A DNA stretch of 64,000 nt, from assembly GCA_943846595.1 (NCBI GenBank), contig OX044355.1:1054001-1118000 (forward strand), read 5' to 3'. The position numbers were made by a program, and so were the translations under genes. The DNA comes from an uncultured Polaribacter sp. (GTDB lineage: Bacteria > Bacteroidota > Bacteroidia > Flavobacteriales > Flavobacteriaceae). Of the stretch, positions 1 to 8,896 are shown one piece after another; the first letter of the stretch is position 1, and each line of letters starts with the position of its first letter. The notes under the pieces are model-generated. The model searched no databases. It saw nothing but the letters and a program-made list of their open reading frames with translations, and had not been told where the DNA came from.

Positions 1-1385
1 AGATACAATTTAAAACAACCAGTACCACCAGGATTTCCGATACAGTCACTCCAGTAGGCTTGTATTTGCGTTTTCGAGACGCCTATGCAAATACCATATT
101 GTTAGAAAGCTCTGACTATCATAGTAAAGAAGATAGTTTTTCTTTTATCTGTATAGAGCCCATGGTTTCTATGAAAGTTGAAGATGCCCTATTTTCGGTT
201 TCTCATAAAGGAGTTCAAGTAGCCAAACAGGAGGTTGATAAAAACTTTTATGAGCTCTTTGACGAATTTACAGGTTCAATAGTTTTGGATTGTCCAAAGG
301 AACTAAAATCTTTCAATGGTTTGTATGGTTATACGACCTTTGATAGCGTACAGTATTTCGAGAACATTAGCTTTACAAATAAAAAAGCACCTTCTGCAAT
401 TCCAGAAATGCAGTACAGTTTTTATCGTTTTATCATCGCAATCAATCATTTTAATGATGAAATGACGCTGATAGAAAATAGAGAAACTCATGAGGTTTCA
501 AGGATTTTAGAAATAGAAACGATTATCAATGCACAATCTTTTAACACACAAAAATTTGAAATCGTAGGTCAGGAAACTTCCAACTGTACCAATGCAGATT
601 TTAAAGACTATGTAGCAAAAGCGAAAGCACATTGCAAACGAGGAGATGTTTTTCAATTGGTGTTGTCTCGTCAGTTCCAACAAGAATTTAAAGGAGATGA
701 ATTCAATGTTTACCGAGCATTGCGTTCGATCAATCCATCACCATATTTGTTTTATTTTGATTATGGAAATTTTAAATTGATGGGCTCTTCTCCAGAAGCA
801 CAAATAAAAATTGCTGCAGGAAAAGCTACAATCAATCCAATCGCTGGAACCTTTCGTAGAACAGGCGATATGTCTGAAGACATTAAGTTAGGAAAGAAAT
901 TGTCTGAAGATAAAAAAGAAACAGCAGAGCATGTAATGTTGGTCGATTTGGCAAGAAATGACCTTAGTAAACATGCCGATCATGTAACGGTGGAAGTCTT
1001 TAAAGAGGTACAGTATTTTAGTCATGTGATTCATTTAGTGTCCACAGTTCAAGGGGAAATTAAAGGAAATCCAATTGAAATTGTAGGAGATACTTTCCCC
1101 GCAGGAACCTTAAGTGGTGCCCCTAAGTACAAGGCCATGGAATTGATTGATAAATATGAAAATCAATCTCGTGGATTTTATGGTGGTGCCGTAGGGATTA
1201 TTGGACTAGACGGTTCTGTAAATTTGGCAATTGCCATTCGTTCTTTTGTGAGTAAAAACAACGTATTGTATTCGCAAGCAGGTGCAGGAATTGTTATTCA
1301 TTCAGATGAAGCAAAAGAATTACAAGAAGTAAACAATAAATTAGCCGCTTTAAAAAAGGCGTTAATTTTAGCAGAAAATATTTAA
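1..1385 (+). CDS. trpE: Anthranilate synthase component I, 5' end outside window
   Basis: TrpE makes anthranilate from chorismate, using ammonia delivered by TrpG; this is the first committed step of tryptophan synthesis. The reading frame is open from base 3, and the residues before the first possible start (TTG at 60) include ISDTVTPVGLYLRFRD, which is TrpE-like. The gene therefore begins before the window and the TTG is internal. Chorismate-binding motifs are visible: GSSPEAQ, PIAGTFRRTGD, AEHVMLVDLARNDL, FPAGTLSGAPK and FYGGAVG. trpG follows after 42 bp. An attenuator or leader, if there is one, would lie upstream of the window and cannot be judged. Confidence 0.96.
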   Translation, partial: IQFKTTSTTRISDTVTPVGLYLRFRDAYANTILLESSDYHSKEDSFSFICIEPMVSMKVEDALFSVSHKGVQVAKQEVDKNFYELFDEFTGSIVLDCPKELKSFNGLYGYTTFDSVQYFENISFTNKKAPSAIPEMQYSFYRFIIAINHFNDEMTLIENRETHEVSRILEIETIINAQSFNTQKFEIVGQETSNCTNADFKDYVAKAKAHCKRGDVFQLVLSRQFQQEFKGDEFNVYRALRSINPSPYLFYFDYGNFKLMGSSPEAQIKIAAGKATINPIAGTFRRTGDMSEDIKLGKKLSEDKKETAEHVMLVDLARNDLSKHADHVTVEVFKEVQYFSHVIHLVSTVQGEIKGNPIEIVGDTFPAGTLSGAPKYKAMELIDKYENQSRGFYGGAVGIIGLDGSVNLAIAIRSFVSKNNVLYSQAGAGIVIHSDEAKELQEVNNKLAALKKALILAENI

Positions 1386-1427
1386 AAATAGCCTTTAGTA
1401 GTTTGCTAATAGCCAAAAGCTTTTAAA

Positions 1428-2006
1428 ATGAAAATAGTAATAATAGACAATTACGATTCCTTTACTTATAACTTAGTGCATATGGTAGAGAAAATTACAG
1501 GAAATTTTCCTGCAGTTTTTAGAAACGATGAAATTAGTCTAGAAGACGTAAATAATTTCGATTTAATTATGTTATCTCCAGGACCAGGAATTCCTGAAGA
1601 AGCGGGAATTTTAAAAGAGATCATCAGCACCTATGCGGGCAAAAAACCAATCTTTGGAGTTTGTCTTGGTCTTCAGGCGATTACCGAAGTTTTTGGTGGA
1701 AGCATTGTCAATTTAGATACTGTGTATCATGGAGTGGCAACTCTTATGAATGTGGTAGATGAAAGTGCGGTGATCTTTAAAGACATACCAACCCCATTTT
1801 TAGCGGCACGCTACCATTCGTGGTCCGCTACTCAAGATGGTTTTCCAGAAGCTCTGAAAGTTACAGCTAGAGACGAAGCGGGTGGGATTCAAGCAATAGC
1901 GCATAAGGTGTTTCCAATTTCAGCAGTACAGTTTCATCCAGAATCTATCCTAACGGATGTAGGAGAACAAATTGTGACTAATTTTATAAATAGTACAAAA
2001 AAGTAA
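1428..2006 (+). CDS. trpG: Anthranilate synthase component II (glutamine amidotransferase)
   Basis: This is the glutaminase subunit that hydrolyses glutamine and channels ammonia to TrpE. The 192-residue protein is a class I amidotransferase domain of normal length. It starts MKIVIIDNYDSFTYNL, has the oxyanion segment SPGPG (50-54), the nucleophile Cys79 in GVCLGLQA, and the His170/Glu172 pair in QFHPES. A related enzyme, PabA, has the same fold, but the position between trpE and trpD supports TrpG. A bifunctional TrpG/PabA role cannot be excluded. Confidence 0.95.
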   Translation: MKIVIIDNYDSFTYNLVHMVEKITGNFPAVFRNDEISLEDVNNFDLIMLSPGPGIPEEAGILKEIISTYAGKKPIFGVCLGLQAITEVFGGSIVNLDTVYHGVATLMNVVDESAVIFKDIPTPFLAARYHSWSATQDGFPEALKVTARDEAGGIQAIAHKVFPISAVQFHPESILTDVGEQIVTNFINSTKK

Positions 2007-2065
2007 TGAAGTTACAATATTTTGTGAATCCCACTTTATTATTTCAACAATAGAACTGTATAAAA

Positions 2066-3052
2066 ATGAAAGCAATTTTAAACGAATTATACCAGCACAA
2101 AAGATTGTCAAAATCGCAAGCAAAACAAATCTTAATTGACATTGCCTCCGAGAAATACAATGCTGCCCATTTAGCCTCATTCATGACGGTTTTTATGATG
2201 CGTCCAATAACGGTTGAAGAACTTGCTGGTTTTAGAGATGCCTTGATAGAATTGGCTGTAAAGGTAGATTTATCTGCCTATAATACCATTGATATTGTTG
2301 GTACTGGAGGAGATGGAAAAGATACTTTTAATATTTCAACACTCACTTCCTTTATTGTTGCGGGTACAGGTCAGAAAGTAGCAAAACATGGTAATTATTC
2401 GGTATCTTCGCAGTCGGGTTCGTCGGACATGTTGGCCAGCTTTGGATATCAATTTACCAATGATGAAAACAGGTTAAAAGCGCATTTAGAAAAAGCAAAT
2501 ATTTGTTTTTTACATGCACCAAAATTTCATCCAGCAATGAAAGCGGTTGGACCCACAAGAAAAGCATTGGCTTTAAAAACGTTCTTTAATATTTTAGGCC
2601 CCTTAGTGAATCCGAGTGCTCCCAAAAATCATTTTTTAGGAACATTCAATTTGGAAATTGCCCGTTTGTACAATTATATTTTACAAGAAGAAAAAAGCAA
2701 TTACGGAATCGTACATGCCTTGGATGGGTATGATGAAATTTCTCTTACTGGCGGATTTAAACTTTTCACTAATAAAGGAGAACAATTGATTCAACCCGAA
2801 GATATTGGTCAGAAAAAAATTGAACAATCAGCTATTTTTGGAGGAAACTCAGTAGCTGATGCCGCAAAAATTTTTAAAACGATTCTCGACGGAAAAGGAA
2901 CCGATGCACAAAACAATGTGGTCCTAACAAATGCAGCGTTTGCACTCAAGGTCGTTGAAGAAACAAAGAGTTTCGAAACCTGTTTTGAAGAAGCGAAGGA
3001 GGCCTTGTTTAATTTCAAAGCAAAAGCATGTTTAACAAAGTTAGTCCAGTAA
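2066..3052 (+). CDS. trpD: Anthranilate phosphoribosyltransferase
   Basis: TrpD transfers the phosphoribosyl group of PRPP to anthranilate, the second step of the pathway. The 328-residue protein carries the PRPP-binding GTGGD loop (79-83), the KHGN motif (107-110) followed by SSQSGSSDML, and the GPTRKAL and FFNILGPLVNP segments typical of the family. Length is normal. The stop codon overlaps the ATG of the next small gene by one base (TAATG), so the two are probably translationally coupled. Confidence 0.96.
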   Translation: MKAILNELYQHKRLSKSQAKQILIDIASEKYNAAHLASFMTVFMMRPITVEELAGFRDALIELAVKVDLSAYNTIDIVGTGGDGKDTFNISTLTSFIVAGTGQKVAKHGNYSVSSQSGSSDMLASFGYQFTNDENRLKAHLEKANICFLHAPKFHPAMKAVGPTRKALALKTFFNILGPLVNPSAPKNHFLGTFNLEIARLYNYILQEEKSNYGIVHALDGYDEISLTGGFKLFTNKGEQLIQPEDIGQKKIEQSAIFGGNSVADAAKIFKTILDGKGTDAQNNVVLTNAAFALKVVEETKSFETCFEEAKEALFNFKAKACLTKLVQ

Positions 3053-3207
3053 TGACCAAAAAAGAAAAAAACATCATTTCAATCATTCCCGCCTTTGTAT
3101 TTATAGGGTTGGCAGTTGGAATACAAACAAAAAATATATTTTTGCATACTGCAATCGGGTTTTTTGCAGGTATTTTGGTGTATTTTTTCTTCAAGAATAA
3201 AAAATAA
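3052..3207 (+). CDS. Small 51-residue two-helix membrane protein in the trp operon
   Basis: The ATG overlaps the trpD stop by one base, and the frame runs 51 codons to TAA, 24 bp before trpC. The product starts MTKKEKN and has two hydrophobic segments (about residues 8-24 and 29-47) with a short QTKN turn, then ends KNKK. It looks like a helical hairpin with both ends on the positively charged cytoplasmic side. I do not recognise the family. The tight overlap and the clean hydrophobic pattern argue that it is a real gene. Any role in tryptophan synthesis is unknown and would be inference from position alone. Confidence 0.65.
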   Translation: MTKKEKNIISIIPAFVFIGLAVGIQTKNIFLHTAIGFFAGILVYFFFKNKK

Positions 3208-3231
3208 AATTCTTAATTTAGAATTATTTAT

Positions 3232-4020
3232 ATGACCATATTAGATAAAATAATCGCCTTTAAAAAGAAGGAGATCGCAAAAATAAAACTAGAAGTTCCT
3301 GTAAAAAAATTAGTAGAAAGTCCGAATTTTTTGAGACAATCGTTGTCTTTAAAAAAAGCATTATTAGCTGTTGGTTCTTCAGGAATTATAGCAGAATACA
3401 AACGTCAGTCTCCTTCCAAAGGAATCATTAATGACAAAGCAACAATTGCCGAAGTAACCAACGGATATTTAGAGGCGAATGTAGCTGCACAATCTATTCT
3501 AACAGATACTTCTTTCTTCGGAGGAACGATGGCAGATTTGATGGAAGCAAGAGTCATCAATCAGCAAAAACCAATTTTACGAAAAGATTTTATTGTAGAT
3601 GGTTTTCAAATTGTAGAAGCAAAAGCGATTGGAGCAGATGCAATTTTATTAATCGCTGCATGTTTAACGTCCACGGAATTAAAAAATTACGGAAATCTGG
3701 CAACCGATTTAGGAATGGAGGTCTTGTATGAAGTGCATTCACAAGAAGATTTAGACAAAATCAAGCATTTAGAAAATAAGATCATTGGTATTAATAATCG
3801 AAATTTAAAGACCTTTGATGTAGACTTAGAACATTCTATTAAATTATCAGGTCAAATTCCAGATTCTTGTGTAAAAGTTTCTGAAAGTGGGATTTCTGAT
3901 CCAAGAATTATTACAGGATTGAAAGAATATGGATTTCAAGGATTTTTAATTGGAGAAAACTTCATGAAAGAAGAAAATCCTGGAGCAGCTTGCCAAGCAT
4001 TTATCAATCAAATAAAATAA
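3232..4020 (+). CDS. trpC: Indole-3-glycerol phosphate synthase
   Basis: TrpC closes the ring of carboxyphenylaminodeoxyribulose phosphate to give indole-3-glycerol phosphate. The 262-residue (beta/alpha)8 protein shows the family signature IIAEYKRQSPSKG (52-64), with Glu55, Lys57 and SPSKG, then ILRKDFIVDGFQI with the catalytic Lys118. It also has IGINNRNL and the phosphate-binding SESGI. It is a stand-alone TrpC, not fused to TrpF. The stop is 3 bp before trpF. Confidence 0.96.
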   Translation: MTILDKIIAFKKKEIAKIKLEVPVKKLVESPNFLRQSLSLKKALLAVGSSGIIAEYKRQSPSKGIINDKATIAEVTNGYLEANVAAQSILTDTSFFGGTMADLMEARVINQQKPILRKDFIVDGFQIVEAKAIGADAILLIAACLTSTELKNYGNLATDLGMEVLYEVHSQEDLDKIKHLENKIIGINNRNLKTFDVDLEHSIKLSGQIPDSCVKVSESGISDPRIITGLKEYGFQGFLIGENFMKEENPGAACQAFINQIK

Positions 4021-4023
4021 AAA

Positions 4024-4737
4024 ATGAAACTGAAAGTTTGCGGAATGAAGCACGGCGAAAATATTCAAGAAGTTGCAGCGTTACACCCCGATTATATGGG
4101 CTTCATTTTTTATGAACAATCAAAAAGAAATTTTGAAGGCATCATTCCTGAGCTCCCAAAATCAATAAAGAAAACAGGAGTTTTTGTAAATGAATATCCA
4201 GAGATTTTAATTTCTTTAGTGGAGGAATATCAATTGGATGCCCTACAATTACACGGAGACGAATCGGTAGCCTATGTCGCTGATTTACAGTTGCAATTAG
4301 CGGAAAGAAGAGCGTTGTTTGTGGAAGAAAATAAACACCAAAAAAAGAAAAAAAACAAACATAAGATTTCGAATGAGAAAGTAGAAATCATTAAAGTATT
4401 TGGTGTAAAAGACACCTTTGATTTTGAAGTACTAAGGCCTTATTTGGATGTTGTTGATTCTTTTTTGTTTGATACAAAAGGAAAAGAAAGAGGAGGGAAT
4501 GGTGTTCAATTTGATTGGGCTATTTTAGAACAGTATCCTTTTGAGAAACCTTTCTTTTTAAGTGGCGGAATTGGTTTAGATTCTGTTGATTCGTTGCAGA
4601 CATTTTTAGGAAAACCAGCATCAAAGTACTGTTTTGCATTAGATATCAATAGTAAATTTGAAAGCTTACCAGGTGCAAAGAAAGTGGAGAAAATAAAGAA
4701 GTTTAAAAATAAAATCATTGCGAAAGAAGCGAAGTAA
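4024..4737 (+). CDS. trpF: Phosphoribosylanthranilate isomerase with a lysine-rich insertion
   Basis: TrpF isomerises N-(5-phosphoribosyl)anthranilate in the step before TrpC. The catalytic Cys6 lies in KVCGMK and the catalytic Asp150 in FDTKG. LQLHGDE, the GGxGxxFDW segment, LSGGIG and DINSKFES complete the pattern. At 237 residues it is longer than the usual roughly 200-210. The extra length falls between LQLHGDE and EIIKVFGVK (about 88-119) and contains a very basic run, KHQKKKKNKHK (104-114). The coding A-runs here are intact in frame, so this looks like a surface loop rather than an error. Confidence 0.94.
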   Translation: MKLKVCGMKHGENIQEVAALHPDYMGFIFYEQSKRNFEGIIPELPKSIKKTGVFVNEYPEILISLVEEYQLDALQLHGDESVAYVADLQLQLAERRALFVEENKHQKKKKNKHKISNEKVEIIKVFGVKDTFDFEVLRPYLDVVDSFLFDTKGKERGGNGVQFDWAILEQYPFEKPFFLSGGIGLDSVDSLQTFLGKPASKYCFALDINSKFESLPGAKKVEKIKKFKNKIIAKEAK

Positions 4738-4792
4738 TCAATTAGTATAAAGAGATTTCTTCATGCTATAAACGACAGTATACAAATAAGAT

Positions 4793-5977
4793 ATGAAATC
4801 AAAATTTCACCCCGATGAAAACGGCTATTTTGGACAATATGGAGGGGCATTCATTCCCGAATTATTATATCCAAATGTAAAAGAACTCGCCGATAATTAT
4901 ATTCAAATTATCGAATCAGAAGCGTTTCAAACAGAGTACAAATCCTTATTAAAAGACTATGTTGGGCGTCCAACTCCGCTCTATTTAGCAAAACGATTGT
5001 CAGAAAAATACGGGGCCCATATTTATCTGAAACGAGAAGATTTAAATCATACCGGTGCGCACAAAGTGAACAATACCGTTGGTCAAATCCTCATTGCTAA
5101 GAAATTAGGAAAGACAAAAATTATTGCAGAAACTGGAGCAGGTCAGCACGGAGTTGCCACAGCAACAGTATGTGCATTAATGGGCTTAGAATGTACTGTA
5201 TTTATGGGAGAGAAAGACATTGTACGTCAAGCACCCAATGTTGCTCGAATGAAAATGTTAGGTGCAAAAGTAGTGCCCGCAACCAGTGGAAGTAAAACAT
5301 TAAAAGATGCCACCAACGAGGCCATTCGCTATTGGATTCAAAATCCAGCTACATTTTATTTGATCGGATCTGTTGTAGGACCCCATCCACACCCAGATAT
5401 GGTAGCGCGTTTACAGGCTGTGATTTCTGAAGAAATGAAATGGCAATTAAAAGAAAAAACAGGCAAGGAAAACCCAGATACCATCATTGCATGTGTGGGT
5501 GGAGGTAGCAATGCCGCCGGAGCTTTTTATCATTATATGGAAGACGAAGCGGTGGAATTAATTGCAGTAGAAGCTGCAGGTTTGGGAGTGCATTCTGGAG
5601 AAAGTGCAGCCACATCTCAATTGGGAGAGGTTGGTATTATACATGGAAGTAAAACGATTTTAATGCAAGATGAATATGGACAAATTCAAGAGCCATACTC
5701 AATTTCTGCAGGATTGGATTACCCAGGAGTTGGCCCTTTACATGCACATTTGTACGAAACAAAAAGAGCAAAATTTATGAGTGCTACGGATAAAGAAGCC
5801 TTAGCAGCTGCTTATGAATTGACCAAAATCGAAGGAATTATTCCAGCTTTAGAAACGGCGCATGCATTGGCTGTTTTACCGAAAATTAAATTTAAGAAAG
5901 ACCAGGTAGTCGTTATTAACTTATCGGGTAGAGGCGACAAAGATTTAGAAATATTTATTAAACATTTAGAAGCATAA
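4793..5977 (+). CDS. trpB: Tryptophan synthase beta chain
   Basis: TrpB condenses indole with serine using pyridoxal phosphate. The PLP lysine is Lys91 in HTGAHKVNN. The family segments [20 protein letters not shown] and the C-terminal NLSGRGDKD are present. The 394-residue length and the N-terminal [13 protein letters not shown] match the TrpB1 form that pairs with TrpA. Its stop overlaps the start of a DUF3050 gene by one base, so trpB and trpA are separated by that gene. Confidence 0.97.
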   Translation: MKSKFHPDENGYFGQYGGAFIPELLYPNVKELADNYIQIIESEAFQTEYKSLLKDYVGRPTPLYLAKRLSEKYGAHIYLKREDLNHTGAHKVNNTVGQILIAKKLGKTKIIAETGAGQHGVATATVCALMGLECTVFMGEKDIVRQAPNVARMKMLGAKVVPATSGSKTLKDATNEAIRYWIQNPATFYLIGSVVGPHPHPDMVARLQAVISEEMKWQLKEKTGKENPDTIIACVGGGSNAAGAFYHYMEDEAVELIAVEAAGLGVHSGESAATSQLGEVGIIHGSKTILMQDEYGQIQEPYSISAGLDYPGVGPLHAHLYETKRAKFMSATDKEALAAAYELTKIEGIIPALETAHALAVLPKIKFKKDQVVVINLSGRGDKDLEIFIKHLEA

Positions 5978-6765
5978 TGAATCCGAAAATTGAGTTTATT
6001 GAATCCGAATTAGAAAATTTAAGAGAGACTTTAAAAAATCATTCCTTGTATAAAAACCTTCAGTCCATGCAGGATATTCAGGTTTTTATGGAAAACCATG
6101 TATTTGCCGTTTGGGACTTTATGTCCTTGCTAAAAGGCCTTCAAATAGATTTAACGACTGTTTCTACACCTTGGGTTCCCCGAGAGAATTCAATATTGGC
6201 GCGGTTTATTAATGAAATTACCGTAGCAGAAGAAAGTGATTTTGATAAAGATGGAGTTGTTAAAAGTCATTTTGAAATGTATCTAGACGCCATGAAAGAG
6301 GTTGGGGCAGATACTTCAAAAATTACCTACTTTTTAAAACAACTCGCTGTTTCAAATGCTGTTGAAGCATCTCTAGAAAACACCACCATCATTGCTGCGG
6401 TAAAAGAATTTGTCTCTTTTACATTTAAAATAATCAACACCAAAGAAACCCATAAAATTGCAGCAGCATTTACATTCGGGAGAGAAGATGTCATTCCAGA
6501 CATGTTCATCAAAATTATTGAAGAAGCAGCAACCAATCAAGATCAAAAATTTGATAGCTTTACCTACTACTTAAAACGTCATGTTGAGTTAGATGGAGAT
6601 GAGCATGGACCTTTATCTTTGCAAATGATCACAGAATTATGTGGAAATGATACCCAGAAATGGGATGAAGTTTTGGCGGTTGCAAAAGCATCATTATCGG
6701 TTCGAATTCACTTGTGGAGTGGTATTGAAGAAGAATTAAAAAGGCACAAACAAGCACTGGTTTAA
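5977..6765 (+). CDS. DUF3050 family, heme-oxygenase-like fold protein
   Basis: This 262-residue protein matches what I know of the DUF3050 family, all-helical proteins placed with heme-oxygenase-like folds. Candidate metal-ligand residues recur in helices: ENHVFAVWDFM (His41, Asp48), EESDFDKDG, SHFEMYLDAM (His98) and RHVELDGDEHGP (His202, Glu204, Asp208, His210). That pattern resembles heme-oxygenase-like diiron oxidases, but the assignment as a metalloenzyme is inference. The gene overlaps the trpB stop (TAATG) and stops one base before the trpA start, so it is made together with both synthase subunits. Its substrate is unknown. Confidence 0.85.
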   Translation: MNPKIEFIESELENLRETLKNHSLYKNLQSMQDIQVFMENHVFAVWDFMSLLKGLQIDLTTVSTPWVPRENSILARFINEITVAEESDFDKDGVVKSHFEMYLDAMKEVGADTSKITYFLKQLAVSNAVEASLENTTIIAAVKEFVSFTFKIINTKETHKIAAAFTFGREDVIPDMFIKIIEEAATNQDQKFDSFTYYLKRHVELDGDEHGPLSLQMITELCGNDTQKWDEVLAVAKASLSVRIHLWSGIEEELKRHKQALV

Positions 6766-6766
6766 G

Positions 6767-7531
6767 ATGAAGAAATTAAATGAATTATTGGCTCAAAAAG
6801 AGAATTTACTTTCGATTTATTTTACCTGCGGATACCCAGAATTAGGAGATACAGCCCAGGTAATTTCTGCATTAGAAAAAAGCGGTGTCGATTTTATTGA
6901 GGTAGGTTTGCCATATTCAGACCCTTTGGCAGACGGTCCTACTATTCAGGATTCAAGTCAAAAAGCATTGGAAAATGGCATTAATCTAGACATTGTCTTT
7001 GAGCAATTAATGACGATTAAAGAAACCAATAAAACCCCTTTGGTTTTAATGGGATATCTCAATCAAATGCTAAAATATGGCGAAGAGAAGTTTTGTCAAA
7101 AAGTGGTGGATTGCGGTATAGAAACCTTGATAATTCCGGATTTACCAATGGTAGAATTTGAAAATCATTATCAAGCATTATTTGATAAGTACGGATTAAC
7201 CAATGTGTTTTTAATCACCCCAAATACTTCTGAAGAAAGAATTCGTAAAATTGATACTTACACAAAAACATTTATTTATGTGGTAGCCTCCTCTTCGATT
7301 ACGGGAGCAAAGGGTGCAATCTCTAAACAACAAATGGATTATTTTAAGAGGGTCAAAGCAATGCAATTAAAAAGTAAACTGATTATCGGTTTTGGTATTT
7401 CAGACAAACCAACGTTTACGACTGCCTGTGATTTTGCCGATGGTGCGATTATTGGTTCTGCATTTATCAAATACTTAGGAGCTAATGGTATTGAAAAAAT
7501 AACTGATTTTATAAAGCCTATTATCACATAA
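6767..7531 (+). CDS. trpA: Tryptophan synthase alpha chain
   Basis: TrpA cleaves indole-3-glycerol phosphate to indole and passes indole to TrpB. The 254-residue (beta/alpha)8 protein has the signature DFIEVGLPYSDPLADGPTIQ with catalytic Glu45, then IIPDLP carrying the second catalytic Asp, the TSEERI and SSITGAKG loops, and the phosphate-binding GFGISDKP. It is the last gene of the operon. The hairpin just downstream has its T-run on the other strand, so no plus-strand terminator is evident. Confidence 0.96.
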   Translation: MKKLNELLAQKENLLSIYFTCGYPELGDTAQVISALEKSGVDFIEVGLPYSDPLADGPTIQDSSQKALENGINLDIVFEQLMTIKETNKTPLVLMGYLNQMLKYGEEKFCQKVVDCGIETLIIPDLPMVEFENHYQALFDKYGLTNVFLITPNTSEERIRKIDTYTKTFIYVVASSSITGAKGAISKQQMDYFKRVKAMQLKSKLIIGFGISDKPTFTTACDFADGAIIGSAFIKYLGANGIEKITDFIKPIIT

Positions 7532-7557
7532 AAAAAAGCGAAACAATGAAGTTTCGC
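7530..7557 (-). terminator. Rho-independent terminator on the minus strand
   Basis: A perfect 7-bp stem (GCGAAAC / GTTTCGC, 7538-7544 and 7551-7557) with a 6-base loop is followed on the minus strand by eight T (7537-7530). It can end transcription of the old yellow enzyme gene or of the short RNA proposed immediately upstream. On the plus strand there is no T-run, so it is not a simple trpA terminator. Confidence 0.75.
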
Positions 7558-7588
7558 TCCACGATGAAGCCACCTGGCGCTATCCAGG
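7530..7588 (-). ncRNA. Candidate short non-coding RNA with two hairpins
   Basis: On the minus strand a TACTTTTG box (7599-7592), matching the Bacteroidota -7 consensus TAnnTTTG, is followed by a CCTGG / CCAGG hairpin (7588-7584 with 7577-7573), a short linker and the strong terminator at 7557-7530. Transcription from the box would yield an RNA of about 55-60 nt. I found no TTTG element at the usual -33 spacing, and I do not recognise the RNA family, so this is a proposal only. It could simply be the untranslated 3' end of the old yellow enzyme mRNA. Confidence 0.3.
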
Positions 7589-7621
7589 ATTCAAAAGTAA
7601 TTGCAGAGGTATGCTTTTTTT

Positions 7622-8842
7622 TTAATTCTTCCAAAAAGATTTAAAAAACAAACTCTTCAAACTGAACCAAAAGGCCAAGATGCCCGGCAGGTTTTTTTTG
7701 GGGGATTTTCCTTTTCCAAGGCGTTGAATTTGAAGTTCGTACCAAGGAAGTTCTACACCTCCCAATTGGTCGAGAAATTTGATTCCAATGCTCGGAATCG
7801 GTGCCTCGAAACGTTTTACAGACCCATCAAAAATTTGATTTGCCAAATTCGGGTACAAACAAAAGGGTCTGGCCAAACCAACCACATCGAGATTTCCTTC
7901 CTCCAAGGCTTTGTCCATAACAGCAACCGAACGAAATCCTCCTGTTAAGAGCAAAGGCGTTTTTGTAAGCTTTCGTGCTTTCTCAATGTAGCTTAAAAAA
8001 TACGCTTCGCGTTCAAGGGTGCTTTTCTTTCGATCTCCAGTTATCATGGCAGGTTTTTCATAGGTACCTCCAGAAATTTCAATGAGATCAATGCCTTCAT
8101 TTCCAAGAAGTCGAACGACTTCCATCGAAGCTTCTTCGGTAAAACCTCCCCGTTGAAAATCTGCAGAATTAATCTTAATGCCAATGGGATAAGCGGCGCC
8201 AACTTGACGGCGAATTTCTCGGTAAATTTCTATAACAAAGCGCGCTCTGTTGGCCAAAGATCCACCCCATTGATCGGTTCGGATATTGCTGTTGGGCGAT
8301 AAAAACTGACTGACCAAATACCCATGGGCGCCATGAATTTGACAGCCTGTAAACCCCGCTTCTTTCATAATTCTTGCCGTGGTTCCAAAACGTTTGATAA
8401 TGTCCCAAATGGCTTCTTCCGTTAAGGCGGTGGGCACTTTGAACATTTTAGAAGCACCGCCCATTTTAAGGGGTACAGCAGAAGGTGCAACGATTTCTCT
8501 GTTAATGGCTGCAAAGGCCTGTCTTCCTGGATGGTTTATTTGAGGCCAAAGATGTACTCCGGTTCCTTCCACCGATTTTGCCCATTGTTTCAATAACTCA
8601 AAATCTTTGTAGTCTTCAACAACCACATTGCGGGCTTCTCCCAACGCCAAGGAATCTACCATTATATTACCAGTAATAAGTAAGCCTGGGTTTCCTTTTG
8701 CCCAAACGCGATAGGCATGTATCAACCCCTTACTAGGTGCATGGTGTCGGGTTCCAAAATTTTCGCTCATTGCAGACTTTGCAATTCTGTTTTTTAAGAC
8801 AGATCCGTTGGGCAATGTAAAAGGAGCAGCAATGTGTTTCAT
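7622..8842 (-). CDS. NADH:flavin oxidoreductase, old yellow enzyme family
   Basis: This is an FMN-dependent ene-reductase-type enzyme of 406 residues. The TIM-barrel signatures are clear: QINHPGRQ (101-108), the substrate-binding His pair in HGAHGYLVSQFLSP (170-183), TDQWGGSLANRARF, and the FMN phosphate loops LLTGGFRS and GLARPF. There is no C-terminal iron-sulfur/FAD half as in 2,4-dienoyl-CoA reductase, so it is a single-domain member. The C terminus has a short basic extension (about 380-406). The natural substrate is unknown. The next minus-strand gene upstream is the penicillin-acylase-type hydrolase, 54 bp away. Confidence 0.9.
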   Translation of the reverse strand: MKHIAAPFTLPNGSVLKNRIAKSAMSENFGTRHHAPSKGLIHAYRVWAKGNPGLLITGNIMVDSLALGEARNVVVEDYKDFELLKQWAKSVEGTGVHLWPQINHPGRQAFAAINREIVAPSAVPLKMGGASKMFKVPTALTEEAIWDIIKRFGTTARIMKEAGFTGCQIHGAHGYLVSQFLSPNSNIRTDQWGGSLANRARFVIEIYREIRRQVGAAYPIGIKINSADFQRGGFTEEASMEVVRLLGNEGIDLIEISGGTYEKPAMITGDRKKSTLEREAYFLSYIEKARKLTKTPLLLTGGFRSVAVMDKALEEGNLDVVGLARPFCLYPNLANQIFDGSVKRFEAPIPSIGIKFLDQLGGVELPWYELQIQRLGKGKSPKKNLPGILAFWFSLKSLFFKSFWKN

Positions 8843-8896
8843 AAATGGGGGGTGGTTTTTTAATGGATTTTGAAGGGTTTTAAATTGAAATCGCTC

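Noticed and set aside
7601..7948. 115-residue plus-strand frame
   Set aside because: It runs antisense inside the old yellow enzyme gene and has no family features; it is a shadow of that gene.
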